Shown: positions 26,865 through 35,678, counted from the first letter of the stretch. The stretch: DNA of 64,000 bases from Planococcus maitriensis (GCF_003289925.1 NZ_QLZQ01000007.1:62001-126000), one strand, 5' to 3'. The notes: a model not told the origin generated them from the sequence alone. A program made the numbers and translations.

Positions 26865-27599
26865 TTATAATTTATCGATGACGGCCCGGTAAAGCGGTGC
26901 CAATACTTTCCGCAAAGCTGTGACAGCCGGCACCGGGCTTCGCTGCTGCCATTGGATCCATTCAAGCGCCACCAGGCTCAGCACAAGCCAGATGGTACCG
27001 GCGATATAGCCTGCCAAGACATCGCTTGGAAAATGCGCGCCCAGATAAATCCGGCTGATGCCGATCAGCACGATCAGCACACCGAGCCCGAAAACGGATA
27101 CCCATTGCAGCCACGGTTTCTGCCGCGTCCGGATAACCAGGTAAATGAGGAAACCATAGAAGATTAGTGACCCCATCGAATGGCCGCTCGGGAAACTATA
27201 GCCGACCGCATCGATTGTTTCATTGATGCTCGGCCGCTCCCTGCTGAAGAAATGCTTCAACAAAACCGTTAACAGCGAGCCGCCGCCAACCGCCACCAAA
27301 TAGAACAAGACGCCCCATTTGTCGCGCATCCTGACTCCCAATATCCATAAGACGCCAATCGACAATAATACAAGAAACCACACTGACCCGAGTTCTGTGA
27401 TGATGAACATTGCCGTATCCATCCAGCTGCTCCCGATCGCTTCGAGCAATCGGATGGTGACCGCATCGAATACCGCCAATTCCTGATCGAGCATTTCATC
27501 AGCCAGTTCCGCGAACAAGACAATGAATAAAGCTGCAAGCCCAAGCCCGAATAGAAGCACAATAAAAGCAAACCCTGATAATTTCGTTTCCTTATCCAT
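26865..27599 (-). CDS. PAP2 family phosphatase
   Basis: A 244-residue membrane phosphatase with six hydrophobic segments. All three PAP2 motifs are visible: KHFFSRERP (about residue 115), SFPSGHSMG (about 135) and SRIYLGAHFPSDVLAGY (about 185), with the catalytic His residues in motifs 2 and 3. The family dephosphorylates lipids such as phosphatidylglycerophosphate or undecaprenyl pyrophosphate at the outer face of the membrane; which applies here is unknown. The ATG follows GGGGCGG. Confidence 0.9.
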   Translation of the reverse strand: MDKETKLSGFAFIVLLFGLGLAALFIVLFAELADEMLDQELAVFDAVTIRLLEAIGSSWMDTAMFIITELGSVWFLVLLSIGVLWILGVRMRDKWGVLFYLVAVGGGSLLTVLLKHFFSRERPSINETIDAVGYSFPSGHSMGSLIFYGFLIYLVIRTRQKPWLQWVSVFGLGVLIVLIGISRIYLGAHFPSDVLAGYIAGTIWLVLSLVALEWIQWQQRSPVPAVTALRKVLAPLYRAVIDKL

Positions 27600-27777
27600 C
27601 CAACCGCCCCTATATTTTTACTTACACTCAGTTTACCCGACTTTGCCGATAAGTATGCCAAATCCTTGCAGTTCCAGGGTTCAAGGGCCCTTGATTGGGG
27701 AATAGCTCAAATAGATAGCAAATCAAGCAAGAAAACGCCAAACCCTTGCTGAGCCCCCACCTGGAAGGATGATCACC

Positions 27778-28284
27778 ATGAAACTACCATTTCGGCTGCT
27801 TATACTAGCCGCCCTTCTGCTTGCCTTCACTTCCTGTTCGGAAGCTTTATCGGAAAACCGCGGACCTGCAGCGCCTGACTTTGCATTGCCTGACCTCAAC
27901 GGCACTGTCCATCACCTCGATGATTACCGGGGCAAGAAAGTCTACCTCCTCTTCTGGGCTTCCTGGTGCTCCATTTGCCTTTCGGGCTTGAACGAAATGG
28001 AAGAACTGATCGAAAGCGAAGAAGATTTCACTGTCCTGACGGTCGTCTCCCCTGGAACGTACGCCGAACGAAATGCCAATGAATTCAAAGCCTGGTTCTC
28101 AAGCATCGACCATGACGGTGATTTCATCGTCCTGCTTGATGAGGGAGGAGAAGTATATGGCCAATACGAGATGGAAGCTTACCCCAGTTCTGTCTGGATC
28201 GGCTCTGACGGCAGGATCACCGAACGACGCACCGGCCATGTGACCAACTACGAGATACTCGAATTGATGAATTCGATTCGCTAG
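27778..28284 (+). CDS. Thioredoxin-like (TlpA/ResA-type) lipoprotein
   Basis: A 168-residue lipoprotein: signal peptide with lipobox-like AFTSC (Cys20), then a TlpA/ResA-like thioredoxin fold starting [12 protein letters not shown], with the redox motif WCSIC (Cys64 and Cys67). ATG 27778 is preferred because GGAAGG is nine bases upstream; the ATG at 27769 touches that site. Only 16 bp separate it from the MsrA-MsrB lipoprotein gene. By analogy with pneumococcal Etrx/SpMsrAB2, it is probably the surface electron donor that re-reduces the MsrAB enzyme. Confidence 0.87.
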   Translation: MKLPFRLLILAALLLAFTSCSEALSENRGPAAPDFALPDLNGTVHHLDDYRGKKVYLLFWASWCSICLSGLNEMEELIESEEDFTVLTVVSPGTYAERNANEFKAWFSSIDHDGDFIVLLDEGGEVYGQYEMEAYPSSVWIGSDGRITERRTGHVTNYEILELMNSIR

Positions 28285-28300
28285 AAAGGCGGAACCCCCG

Positions 28301-29407
28301 ATGAAACGATATTTTCTGCCTGTGCTCTTATTATTATTGCTGCTGGCTGGCTGTTCAAGTGAAGCGGTCAGCGACTCAAGCACCGCCTCTTCTTCAGAAT
28401 CCCGTTTTCCCGACAACCCGAACGAAGAGCTCGAATTCGATACGGAAAACCTGGAAGACATTTGGTTTGCGGGCGGCTGCTTCTGGGGCGTCGAAGCCTA
28501 TATGGCACGCATCTATGGTGTTTACGATGTGACGTCGGGCTATGCCGGGGGCACCATCGAAGACCCGACTTACGAAGAGGTGCTGACAGGCGATACCGGC
28601 TATGCCGAAACCGTCCATTTGCGCTATGACCCCGAACGTGTATCGCTTGAAGAATTGCTTGACCGCTATTTCCTCATCATCGACCCGACACTCGTCGACC
28701 AGCAAGGCAACGACCGCGGCAATCAATACCGGACCGCTATCTTCTACAATGATCCTGCAGCGGTAAGCACGATCGACAAAGCCATCGCCGAAGAGCAGCA
28801 AAAATACGAGAAACCGATTGTCACGGAAGTCGAGCCGCTGAGGAATTATTATCTTGCCGAAAACTACCATCAAGACTATTTGGAAAAAAACCCCGATGGC
28901 TATTGCCATGTCGACTTCACGAGCCTCGAAGACCAGGAAGTCCCGCAATTGGTCGATCCGGCCGATTATCCGAAACCTGATGAAGGGGAAATCCGTGAGA
29001 TGCTGACGGATGAACAATACCGCGTCACACAGGAAGACGGGACAGAGGCCGCATTCGATAATGAATACGATGGTTTTTACGAGCCGGGTATCTATGTCGA
29101 CATCGTCACCGGCGAGCCGCTCTTTTCGTCCAAAGACAAATACGATTCGGGGACCGGCTGGCCAAGCTTTACGAAGCCGATCGATCCCGCAGTCGTGACC
29201 GAACATGATGATCTTTCCCTGTTCGGCATGCAGACGGAAATCCGGAGCCGCACAGGCGACAGCCATTTGGGGCATGTCTTTGAAGACGGGCCGGAAGATG
29301 CCGGCGGTTTGCGCTATTGCATGAACAGTGCAGCACTGCGTTTCGTTCCACTCGAAGAGATGGAAGCGCAAGGCTACGGATACCTGACGGACAAAGCACT
29401 TGAGTGA
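28301..29407 (+). CDS. msrAB: MsrA-MsrB fusion methionine sulfoxide reductase, lipoprotein
   Basis: A 368-residue surface lipoprotein. Lipobox LLAGC with Cys18; MsrA domain with catalytic GGCFWG (Cys60) and GYAGG; MsrB domain after about residue 225 with GTGWPSF and catalytic [11 protein letters not shown] (Cys340). The two zinc-binding CxxC pairs of many MsrB domains are absent. The fused enzyme reduces both S and R epimers of methionine sulfoxide in exported proteins. It sits directly downstream of a thioredoxin-like lipoprotein, forming a compact extracytoplasmic repair operon. A ccdA-type electron carrier is not in the window. Confidence 0.95.
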   Translation: MKRYFLPVLLLLLLLAGCSSEAVSDSSTASSSESRFPDNPNEELEFDTENLEDIWFAGGCFWGVEAYMARIYGVYDVTSGYAGGTIEDPTYEEVLTGDTGYAETVHLRYDPERVSLEELLDRYFLIIDPTLVDQQGNDRGNQYRTAIFYNDPAAVSTIDKAIAEEQQKYEKPIVTEVEPLRNYYLAENYHQDYLEKNPDGYCHVDFTSLEDQEVPQLVDPADYPKPDEGEIREMLTDEQYRVTQEDGTEAAFDNEYDGFYEPGIYVDIVTGEPLFSSKDKYDSGTGWPSFTKPIDPAVVTEHDDLSLFGMQTEIRSRTGDSHLGHVFEDGPEDAGGLRYCMNSAALRFVPLEEMEAQGYGYLTDKALE

Positions 29408-29414
29408 GCAAGAT

Positions 29415-29453
29415 AAAAGCCGGAAACCCGTTTGAATGGGCTTCCGGCTTTTT
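29415..29453. terminator. Bidirectional terminator
   Basis: AAAGCCGGAA-x-CCC pairs with GGG-x-TTCCGGCTTT between convergent transcripts. Confidence 0.88.
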
Positions 29454-29470
29454 CGGTTTTTATTTCAGGT

Positions 29471-29704
29471 TTAGAGGCTTTCGGCCCGCTTCACCGAGCG
29501 GCGTTCCAAAATGCCTTCGACGATCATGAAATTTTCATGGCATTTCGGGCGGTATCGGCCTTTGGCGATGCCTTCGATCATCAAACTGCTGACGCCATAT
29601 TTCATGCCTAAGTGTTCGGCGGGAAATCCTTCAATATGATAGAAATACAAGATGCTGTAGACGGCCTCATCGCTGAGCCTGTTCAGTTCGTGTGCTGTTG
29701 TCAT
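29471..29704 (-). CDS. Small protein with HTH-like segment (paralogue B)
   Basis: A 77-residue protein starting MTTAHELNRLSDEAVYSILYFYH. It is clearly similar to the 70-residue protein encoded at 29865-30077: both have L-x-x-L-x-D-E-x-x-Y-x-I-L-Y, a helix-turn-helix-like segment (here LGMKYGVSSLMIEGIAKGRYR), then C-x-x-x-F/D-x-x-I/V-E. The ATG at 29704 has GGAGG upstream. A DNA- or RNA-binding role is an inference from the helix-turn-helix pattern. Last gene of a four-gene operon. Confidence 0.72.
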   Translation of the reverse strand: MTTAHELNRLSDEAVYSILYFYHIEGFPAEHLGMKYGVSSLMIEGIAKGRYRPKCHENFMIVEGILERRSVKRAESL

Positions 29705-29834
29705 AGCGTTCGACCTCCCCATCAGTATGCTGCCGGATGTGTTCCGCTTTATACTGCTGATAGCCTTTTATAAAGCGCTCATAGCGGGCTGCAAAAGCAG
29801 CGCTGATTTTCTTCATCTCGTTGCGGTTCCCCAT
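29667..29834 (-). CDS. Small basic protein (55 residues)
   Basis: ATG at 29834 has GGGGAG eight bases upstream. The 55-residue product (MGNRNEMKKISAAFAARYER, then a Tyr/Gln/Lys-rich helix) is hydrophilic and probably one long helix. Its end overlaps the start of the next small gene by 38 bp, which suggests coupling. It is not similar to its neighbours, and no family is recognised. Its place between two paralogous small genes in tight order supports it being real. Confidence 0.55.
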   Translation of the reverse strand: MGNRNEMKKISAAFAARYERFIKGYQQYKAEHIRQHTDGEVERYDNSTRTEQAQR

Positions 29835-29864
29835 ATTGAACACTCCCCATCATAAATTTACCGC

Positions 29865-30077
29865 TCAGTAAGTTTCCACCAAATATTTTTCAATCCGGTT
29901 GAAGTCCCTGTAGCAATCTCTCCTCGCATGCCCTGACAGCAAATCATCCACAGAATCGGCGCTGATATGGAAGCGCTGTGCCAATTCTTTTGTTTCACAG
30001 CCTTTTACTTTCCACAAGTATAGAATCAGGTAAATGTCTTCATCACCCAGTTTGATCAGGTCACTCCGATTATCCAT
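29865..30077 (-). CDS. Small protein with HTH-like segment (paralogue A)
   Basis: A 70-residue protein. LGDEDIYLILYLWKVKG is followed by a helix-turn-helix-like ELAQRFHISADSVDDLLSG and a basic-acidic tail RRDCYRDFNRIEKYL. It shares pattern and spacing with the product of 29471-29704, so the two arose by duplication. The turn motif resembles short DNA-binding modules of phage and homing-endonuclease proteins, but no target is visible. The ribosome site is weak (GGCGG). Confidence 0.7.
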   Translation of the reverse strand: MDNRSDLIKLGDEDIYLILYLWKVKGCETKELAQRFHISADSVDDLLSGHARRDCYRDFNRIEKYLVETY

Positions 30078-30110
30078 TTAAACTACCGCCTTCCACTTGA
30101 TTTGGATTGT

Positions 30111-30464
30111 TTACGCCGGCTGCTCGAGACAGCCAATCGCCGAACTCAGCCTTGAAACGAATACTTTCGGTGATTCATGGGAACGGATCCGGACACAAAA
30201 TCCATCGTCCCGGGGTTCAGCCGTCTGCAGGTAATCCGTCGGCAGTGGCATCGGGTGGGTGACCAGTGCCTCGATAAATACAGACAGTTCTTCCCGAGTC
30301 AGCCAGAGCTCCACTTGATTGACCGCACGCCCCCCGCTATCGTATCCAAGAAAACGAATCGTTCCCCCAGTCCCGCCGCTGAACCCAGGGCGGCCCTTCA
30401 TTGATGTTTCTGGTTCTTGCCAAGCGTTCCCCAACGGCTCGACAAGCCCTCCCCTTTCTTCCAT
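30111..30464 (-). CDS. Hypothetical protein, first gene of the small-protein operon
   Basis: A 117-residue soluble protein without a recognised family. The N-terminal 30 residues are Gly/Pro-rich; the rest has a strand-rich pattern (IRFLGYDSGGRAVNQVELWLT, then FCVRIRSHESPKVFVSRL). ATG is preceded by GGGAGAGAAGG. Only 33 bp separate it from the next gene, so all four small genes at 29471-30464 probably share one transcript. A terminator lies just upstream in the same direction. Confidence 0.65.
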   Translation of the reverse strand: MEERGGLVEPLGNAWQEPETSMKGRPGFSGGTGGTIRFLGYDSGGRAVNQVELWLTREELSVFIEALVTHPMPLPTDYLQTAEPRDDGFCVRIRSHESPKVFVSRLSSAIGCLEQPA

Positions 30465-30490
30465 AACCTTCTCTCCCTTTATTCCGTACT

Positions 30491-30543
30491 AAAAAAGCAC
30501 CGGAACAGACTCCTCTATCCAGAGGAGAATATTTCCGGCGCTG
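30491..30543 (-). terminator. Terminator directly upstream of the small-protein operon
   Basis: GCACCGGAA pairs with TTCCGGCGC and inner CTCCTCT with AGAGGAG; on the minus strand a T-run of six follows. It lies 30 bp before the operon start, in the same direction. It may end a short upstream RNA or act as an attenuator. Confidence 0.75.
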
Positions 30544-30865
30544 CGCACAGCACTATAGTCTGTCACATTCAACCAAAGCTTAAGTTTCCAACTGCACAGA
30601 ACCGGCAATCCTGGTTCCCTGCCTTATCCGGAAGTAGCCATTCAATTTTATTGATGCCATCTTCCCATAAAGCGCTAATAAAGATGGCAATTGATATTTT
30701 GTATAAGATAATGTGATAGTATCAGCCTACAATATTTCACATTTCTTGTAAACCCTAAATTACTGAATATTTAAATTAATATTTTATTATCATCTTTCTG
30801 TTTATTATTGATAGGAAATGATTTCTTTTAGTCTAAGTGAATCAAAAAGCTTAATAATTCGCCAG
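30544..30865. other. AT-rich intergenic stretch
   Basis: Between the terminator of the threonine dehydratase gene and the terminator upstream of the small-protein operon. The part from about 30690 to 30860 is AT-rich. No coding frame with a ribosome site was seen. Confidence 0.5.
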
Positions 30866-30867
30866 GT

Positions 30868-30914
30868 ATGAAAAAACTGTGTTCCCTGCCCCACATGCAC
30901 GGCAGAAAGCACAG
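30868..30914 (-). terminator. Terminator of the threonine dehydratase gene
   Basis: CTGTG pairs with CACAG and inner TGCC with GGCA; minus-strand TTTTTT follows. Confidence 0.65.
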
Positions 30915-30917
30915 CCA

Positions 30918-32204
30918 TCAGATCAGCAAATTGAACAGCAATGAATCGTTATTGATGTCTTTATACGGAAAGCCGTTTTTCGCCATGCGTTCAACGAGCG
31001 GCCCGTAGTCTGCCGGGTCTTTCAATTCGATCCCCACCAAGACAGGCCCATGTTCCCGGTTATTTCGTTTGGTGTATTCGAAGTGGGTGATGTCATCGTG
31101 TTCGCCAAGCACATCTCCCATGAACTTCCGGAGGGCTCCTGCGCGCTGCGGGAAAGTCACGATGAAATAATGTTTAAGTCCTTCATAGATCAAGGACTTC
31201 TCTTTGATTTCCTGCATGCGTTCGATATCGTTATTGCCTCCGCTGACGACGCAGACGACATTTTTCCCGCGGATCTCCTCGCGGTAGAAATCGAGTGCCG
31301 CCACCGATAAGGCGCCCGCCGGTTCTGCGACGATGGCATTTTCGTTATACAGTTCAAGGATCGTCGTGCACACTTTGCCTTCCGGGACCGGAACGATGTC
31401 GTCGAGCACTTTTTGGCAAATCGCCATCGATAGATCGCCGACTTGCTTGACCGCTGCCCCGTCGACGAAGGTATCGATCGTATCGAGCCGCGTCACTTGG
31501 CCTTCCTTTAGGGAAGCTTTCATGCTCGCCGCGCCTTCGGGTTCGACGCCGATCAGCTTCGTCCCGGGAGAAATACCTTTTAAATACGTACCGACGCCAG
31601 AAGCCAATCCCCCGCCGCCGATCGCACAGAACATATAATCGACCGGCTCCTGCATGTCATTGAGCACTTCGACGGCGACTGTGCCTTGCCCTGCGATGAC
31701 CGCTTCGGTATTGAATGGATGGACGAAGGTCTTGCCTTCTTCCGAACAGACTTCCATCGCTGCCGCAAAGGCATCATCGAAGCTATCGCCGGTCAAGACG
31801 ACTTCTACACACTCGCCACCGAAACGTTTCACTTGTGAGACTTTCTGGCTCGGTGTCGTAAGCGGCATGAAGATCTTCCCTTCGATGCCGAGCGCGTGGC
31901 AGGAATAAGCTACGCCTTGCGCATGGTTCCCAGCGCTCGCACAGACGACTCCTTTTGAGCGCTCGGATTCGCTCATGCTGCGGATGAAATTATAGGCGCC
32001 GCGCAATTTGAACGACCGGACCACTTGCTGGTCTTCCCGCTTCAAAAAGACATTGCAGCCATAGCGTGCAGAAAGAATCTCGTTGCGCTGCAAGGGCGTC
32101 CGGATGATGACATCCTTCAGCGCCTGGTTGGCGACCATAATATCGGCCACGGTCACCTCTTTTGCGACGACTTCCCTTTCCAGCTCTGTGATGTTTTTTG
32201 CCAT
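30918..32204 (-). CDS. ilvA: Threonine dehydratase (biosynthetic, IlvA)
   Basis: A 428-residue PLP enzyme. The cofactor lysine lies in QVVRSFKLRGAYN (about residue 62), followed by SAGNHAQGVAYS (about 87) and the phosphate-binding CAIGGGGLASGV (about 190). A single C-terminal regulatory ACT-like domain (about 340-428) is present, as in shorter Bacillus/Staphylococcus IlvA. It deaminates threonine to 2-oxobutyrate, first step of isoleucine synthesis, and is normally inhibited by isoleucine. Start ATG 32204 follows GAGGG. No other ilv genes are near and no T-box-like leader was recognised upstream. Confidence 0.93.
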   Translation of the reverse strand: MAKNITELEREVVAKEVTVADIMVANQALKDVIIRTPLQRNEILSARYGCNVFLKREDQQVVRSFKLRGAYNFIRSMSESERSKGVVCASAGNHAQGVAYSCHALGIEGKIFMPLTTPSQKVSQVKRFGGECVEVVLTGDSFDDAFAAAMEVCSEEGKTFVHPFNTEAVIAGQGTVAVEVLNDMQEPVDYMFCAIGGGGLASGVGTYLKGISPGTKLIGVEPEGAASMKASLKEGQVTRLDTIDTFVDGAAVKQVGDLSMAICQKVLDDIVPVPEGKVCTTILELYNENAIVAEPAGALSVAALDFYREEIRGKNVVCVVSGGNNDIERMQEIKEKSLIYEGLKHYFIVTFPQRAGALRKFMGDVLGEHDDITHFEYTKRNNREHGPVLVGIELKDPADYGPLVERMAKNGFPYKDINNDSLLFNLLI

Positions 32205-32328
32205 CTGATTCACCCTCTTCATTTTGATTATTGAATTACTCTAACACATCAACGGGCTTTGTTGTGTAAAAATTTAGACAATTAGATGACCTTTTCATGG
32301 GATTTCCGATTTTTCTTGAATGTATGCG

Positions 32329-32351
32329 GTTTCATTTTTGAAATGGGGTAA
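32329..32351 (+). promoter_or_regulatory. Weak sigma-B-like promoter candidate
   Basis: GTTTCA, 11 bp, GGGTAA, about 58 bp before the SDR start. The spacer is shorter than the usual 12-15 bp, so this is tentative. Confidence 0.25.
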
Positions 32352-32408
32352 ACTAGATAGAAAAAGAAGCACCACGCAGAAAAAATGTTTTTAAGGGGAG
32401 ATGATTTC

Positions 32409-33332
32409 TTGCAGGACGTCCATCATAAAATCGCCATCATCACAGGAGGCAATAGCGGCATCGGATGGGAAGCCGCAAACATGCTGGCCGGGCGGGGATT
32501 CTCGATTCTCCTGGCGGTCCGCGACTTGGTCAAAGGTGAAAATGCCAAACGGGAGATCCTCGATTACCATCCGGAAGCGACGGTCGCCGTCCTGAAACTC
32601 GACTTGGCCGACCTCGCAAGTGTCCGCCATTTTGCGGACAGCTACAAAAAGCATTTCCGTTCCCTCGATTTGCTGGTCAATAATGCGGGCATCATGATGC
32701 CGCCGTACGGAAAAACGAAAGACGGCTTCGAGTTGCAGTTCGGCAGCAATTACCTCGGCCATTTTGCATTGACCGCCCACCTTTTGCCGCTGCTCGCGAA
32801 AACCCCAGGCTCGCGCGTCATCACGCTCGGGAGCCTCGCGCATAACCGCGGCACGATCGATTTCGATAATCTTGACGGCGCGAAAGGCTACCGCCCGAAA
32901 AAGTTCTACAACCAAAGCAAGCTCGCCAATATGCTGTTTGCGATGGAATTCGACCGGCGCCTGAAAAAGCATGGCATCCAGACAATCAGCGTCGCCTGCC
33001 ACCCCGGCGTTTCGGCCACCAATATCTTCAAGATCGGCAAATACGATGCGCCGGTATTGCTGAGGGATTTCGCCAACCGCTTCTTGCAGCCGCCGGACAT
33101 GGGAGCGCTCGCCACTGTCCACGCCGCCACCGAACCGGATCTTACAGGCGGCGAATACATCGGCCCTGCCGGTAAGGGGCGCAGAAAAGGATATCCCGCG
33201 CTCGATACGCCCCATCCCTCAGCCGTCGACGAAGCGCTGGCCCAAAAACTCTGGGCCGTGTCCGAGCAATTGACGGGTGTCGCTTTCGATTTCGAGTCGA
33301 TAAGTAAAGAAAATCCCGCGTTCGATAGCTGA
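32409..33332 (+). CDS. Short-chain dehydrogenase/reductase (retinol dehydrogenase-like)
   Basis: A 307-residue SDR of the larger type similar to retinol dehydrogenases and WW-domain oxidoreductases. Motifs: TGGNSGIG (about residue 13), NNAGIMMPPYGKTKDGFELQFGSNYLGHF (about 87), the catalytic region with Ser in ITLGSLAH and YNQSKLANM in place of the usual YxxxK order, and HPGVSATNI. The start is TTG at 32409, with GGGGAG eight bases upstream; an in-frame ATG at 32385 has no ribosome site. The substrate is unknown. Confidence 0.86.
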   Translation: MQDVHHKIAIITGGNSGIGWEAANMLAGRGFSILLAVRDLVKGENAKREILDYHPEATVAVLKLDLADLASVRHFADSYKKHFRSLDLLVNNAGIMMPPYGKTKDGFELQFGSNYLGHFALTAHLLPLLAKTPGSRVITLGSLAHNRGTIDFDNLDGAKGYRPKKFYNQSKLANMLFAMEFDRRLKKHGIQTISVACHPGVSATNIFKIGKYDAPVLLRDFANRFLQPPDMGALATVHAATEPDLTGGEYIGPAGKGRRKGYPALDTPHPSAVDEALAQKLWAVSEQLTGVAFDFESISKENPAFDS

Positions 33333-33356
33333 ATATCAGCATCCCTTGTTTCATTT

Positions 33357-33385
33357 TTGATGAAAAATCCGATTATTGGTACACT
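33357..33385 (+). promoter_or_regulatory. Sigma-A promoter of the aldolase gene
   Basis: TTGATG, 17 bp, TACACT, about 55 bp before the ATG. Confidence 0.55.
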
Positions 33386-33440
33386 TAGCAGGGAACAGGA
33401 TTAATGCAGTCAAAATTTCTTAATCTAAGGAGCTGAGACG

Positions 33441-34328
33441 ATGAATTCACAACAATTCGATTTAATCAAGAACGGCAAGGGCTTTATCGCTGCATTGGAC
33501 CAAAGCGGCGGCAGCACCCCAAAAGCATTAAAATTATACGGTGTTAATGAAGATGCTTACTCCAATGAAGATGAAATGTACGACCTGATCCATGAAATGA
33601 GAACACGCGTCATGACCGCGCCGGCATTTACGTCGGATTATGTACTCGGGGCCATCCTCTTCGAACAGACGATGGACCGTGAAGTATACGGCAAATACAC
33701 AAGTGATTATTTATGGGATGCAAAAGGCGTCGTGCCATTCCTTAAAATCGATAAAGGCTTGGCGGATGAGCAGAACGGCGTCCAGCTGATGAAGCCGAAC
33801 CCGAATTTGAACGAGCTGTTGAAGCGTGCGGTCGAACGCAATGTCTTCGGCACGAAGATGCGCTCAGTCATCAAAGAACCGAATCCGGAAGGCATCAAGC
33901 AAGTCGTCGACCAGCAATTCGAAGTGGCGAAAGAAGTCATTGCCGCAGGTCTCGTGCCGATCATCGAGCCGGAAGTCGATATCAACAGCGCGGACAAAGA
34001 ACGCATCGAGGCCATGCTGAACGATGAAATCCTCAGCCACCTCGATAAGCTCAGCGACGACGAACACGTCATGTTGAAATTGACGATCCCGACGCTGGCG
34101 AATTTCTACAAGGAATTGATCGACCATCCTCGCGTCGTGCGCGTCGTGGCATTGTCCGGCGGATATCCGCGCGAAGAAGCGAACCAGAAGCTGTCGGAAA
34201 ACAAAGGCTTGATCGCCAGCTTCTCCCGTGCTTTGTCAGAAGGCTTGAACGCAGACCAGACGGACGAAGAGTTCAACACGACGCTCGAAAAGTCCATCAA
34301 AGAAATCTACGAAGCATCCATTACATGA
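33441..34328 (+). CDS. fda: Fructose-bisphosphate aldolase, class I (Fda type)
   Basis: A 295-residue class I aldolase of the bacterial Fda type (about 296 residues in Staphylococcus aureus). Visible: [16 protein letters not shown] at the start, FLKIDKG (about residue 98), [19 protein letters not shown] (about 172), and the Schiff-base lysine in MLKLTIP (about 212), followed by [13 protein letters not shown]. It cleaves fructose-1,6-bisphosphate into glyceraldehyde-3-phosphate and DHAP without a metal. ATG is preceded by AAGGAGC. Its promoter and terminator mark a single-gene unit. Confidence 0.95.
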   Translation: MNSQQFDLIKNGKGFIAALDQSGGSTPKALKLYGVNEDAYSNEDEMYDLIHEMRTRVMTAPAFTSDYVLGAILFEQTMDREVYGKYTSDYLWDAKGVVPFLKIDKGLADEQNGVQLMKPNPNLNELLKRAVERNVFGTKMRSVIKEPNPEGIKQVVDQQFEVAKEVIAAGLVPIIEPEVDINSADKERIEAMLNDEILSHLDKLSDDEHVMLKLTIPTLANFYKELIDHPRVVRVVALSGGYPREEANQKLSENKGLIASFSRALSEGLNADQTDEEFNTTLEKSIKEIYEASIT

Positions 34329-34331
34329 TAT

Positions 34332-34366
34332 AAAAAAAGCGCTCCCTTTGAGGTGCGCTTTTTTTC
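34332..34366 (+). terminator. Terminator of the aldolase gene
   Basis: AAAAAAGCGC pairs with GCGCTTTTTT, with an 11-base loop region and T-run. Confidence 0.85.
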
Positions 34367-34915
34367 TGTATGGGTTGAAATAAAAAATAAAACTTCAACA
34401 GATTGTATTGGAAATGTAAAGGATGAAGATTGCGCTTCAAGGGGACGCTTTCTGAGGGGGCCGGCTTCAGCCGCTTCCCTCGCTAACGCTCAGTCCAGGG
34501 TCTTCAGCTCGTCCTGATCCCTCCAGAGTCGCCCCTTTCCGCTCCATCTCTAGTTTTAGAGAGGAAATGAAATTCATCACACATTGAAGTAAGCGTGAAT
34601 TATTATAATCATCTTCGTAAATTCGAATTGAACAGCACACGAAATTTCTCTGTAATTATCAAGTCCAGCTAAGCGTCGCCACCAGCGGATGAAGACACCT
34701 AACAGTGACATTTCTTTGCATATAATATCCAATGAAATCTTAAAGCCGAACCGCGCTCACGGGCGAGCCGAAGCAATGAGACAAGTGTTCTTCTTGACTC
34801 ATTGCGGGAGGACAGCCCAAAGCCGGAGGCGGCTGCTTTATGATGAAATCATCAATGAACAATCTATCTCACTCACTTGTTTCATTTGCCAACACCACTA
34901 AAAAGGAGGAATTGC
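34367..34915. other. 550-bp gene-free region with repeat R1 and a second structured element
   Basis: No convincing gene. Repeat R1 copy 2 lies at 34445-34555. At 34773-34805 GCAATGAG-A-CAAG pairs with CTTG-A-CTCATTGC, inside a GC-rich block (34750-34835) unlike its AT-rich flanks. Confidence 0.6.
34445..34555 (-). repeat. Dispersed intergenic repeat R1, copy 2
   Basis: On the minus strand: GGGGCGACTCTGGAGGGATC, GAAGACCCTGG, GCGAGGGAAGC, and CAGAAAGCGTCCCC, in the same order as the other copies but more diverged. Confidence 0.6.
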
Positions 34916-35086
34916 ATGTTCTATTTCCTGGTTCCGATCGCTGTTGTGGTGGGCTTTGGCTTGATCATCGACCGCAAACGCAGAACTTCCGCCTATTACG
35001 GCAAGCCGGCCCATCCGGACGCCAAGCCCGGCGACAGCTCGAATTATACGATGGGCGACAACCGCTACACGAGCGGTGGCGAATAA
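34916..35086 (+). CDS. Small membrane-anchored protein (56 residues)
   Basis: ATG at 34916 follows AAAGGAGG at seven bases. The product has one N-terminal membrane helix (FYFLVPIAVVVGFGLII) followed by a basic DRKRR and a 35-residue Tyr/Gly/Ser/Pro-rich tail ending YTSGGE. No known family recognised. It ends before a strong terminator. An in-frame start 39 bp further up has no ribosome site. Confidence 0.68.
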   Translation: MFYFLVPIAVVVGFGLIIDRKRRTSAYYGKPAHPDAKPGDSSNYTMGDNRYTSGGE

Positions 35087-35095
35087 GCGCCGATC

Positions 35096-35136
35096 AAAAA
35101 AGGCCGCGGCACCCGATTCGGGATGCTGCGGCTTTT
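35096..35136. terminator. Bidirectional terminator
   Basis: AAAGGCCGCGGCACCCG pairs with CGGGATGCTGCGGCTTTT with a few mismatches, between convergent genes. Confidence 0.75.
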
Positions 35137-35138
35137 CG

Positions 35139-35621
35139 TTACGGGCGATAATTGAGCGTGATGCCTTTGAGGAGATTGCGCATGAGCTGGTCGCCCAGTT
35201 CCTTGTAGTTTTTATGGCCTTCTTTGCGGAGAAAGGCGCCGAGTTCGCCTTTGGAGACATTGATCCCGGCCAACTTCCATAAATCGAGCAAATCTTCGCT
35301 TGTCAATTCCAGCGCGATGCGCAGCTTTTTCAACACCAGGTTGTTGACGTGCTCGCCGCTTACTTCGGGCGGTCCGGCATTTCCGGGTTTCGGCCCGCGG
35401 TTGAAGGTGATCAGCCCGTTCAAGAAGCGTTCCAATTGGTCGTTTGCCAGCGGGATATTGTCTTCTGCCCCTTCGTCGTCCGGTTCCGGCGTTTTCGTTA
35501 AAATCAATGGTACATCGACGGCGTCCACTTTTTCGCCGCCGAGTGCGAAGATTTCTTTTACGTCACTATTTTTCAAGTCCAGCGCATAGCGCAGCCGGAT
35601 CAGGATATCGTTATTGTCCAT
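35139..35621 (-). CDS. DUF1456 (YehS-like) protein
   Basis: A 160-residue protein made of two tandem DUF1456 repeats: NNDILIRLRYALDLKNSDVKEIFALGG at the start and NNLVLKKLRIALELTSEDLLDLWKLAG from about residue 92, each followed by a Lys-Glu-Leu-type helix. The Pro/Gly-rich linker lies in the middle. The family is widespread and its function unknown; the repeat is helical. ATG follows GGAGG. Confidence 0.88.
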   Translation of the reverse strand: MDNNDILIRLRYALDLKNSDVKEIFALGGEKVDAVDVPLILTKTPEPDDEGAEDNIPLANDQLERFLNGLITFNRGPKPGNAGPPEVSGEHVNNLVLKKLRIALELTSEDLLDLWKLAGINVSKGELGAFLRKEGHKNYKELGDQLMRNLLKGITLNYRP

Positions 35622-35678
35622 GTGAAGAATCCTCCTGCCGTGTTCTATTCAAATCCTGTTCCATCATAACACAGAGAA

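Noticed and set aside
28394..29371. 325-codon minus-strand frame opposite msrAB
   Set aside because: Antisense to a fully supported enzyme with intact catalytic motifs; composition is non-protein-like.
32391..33215. 274-codon minus-strand frame opposite the retinol-dehydrogenase-like SDR
   Set aside because: Shadow of the SDR codons; no start signal.
34689..34901. 70-codon plus-strand frame across the structured block
   Set aside because: Runs through a hairpin element, has no ribosome site and overlaps the ribosome-site region of the well-supported small gene at 34916.
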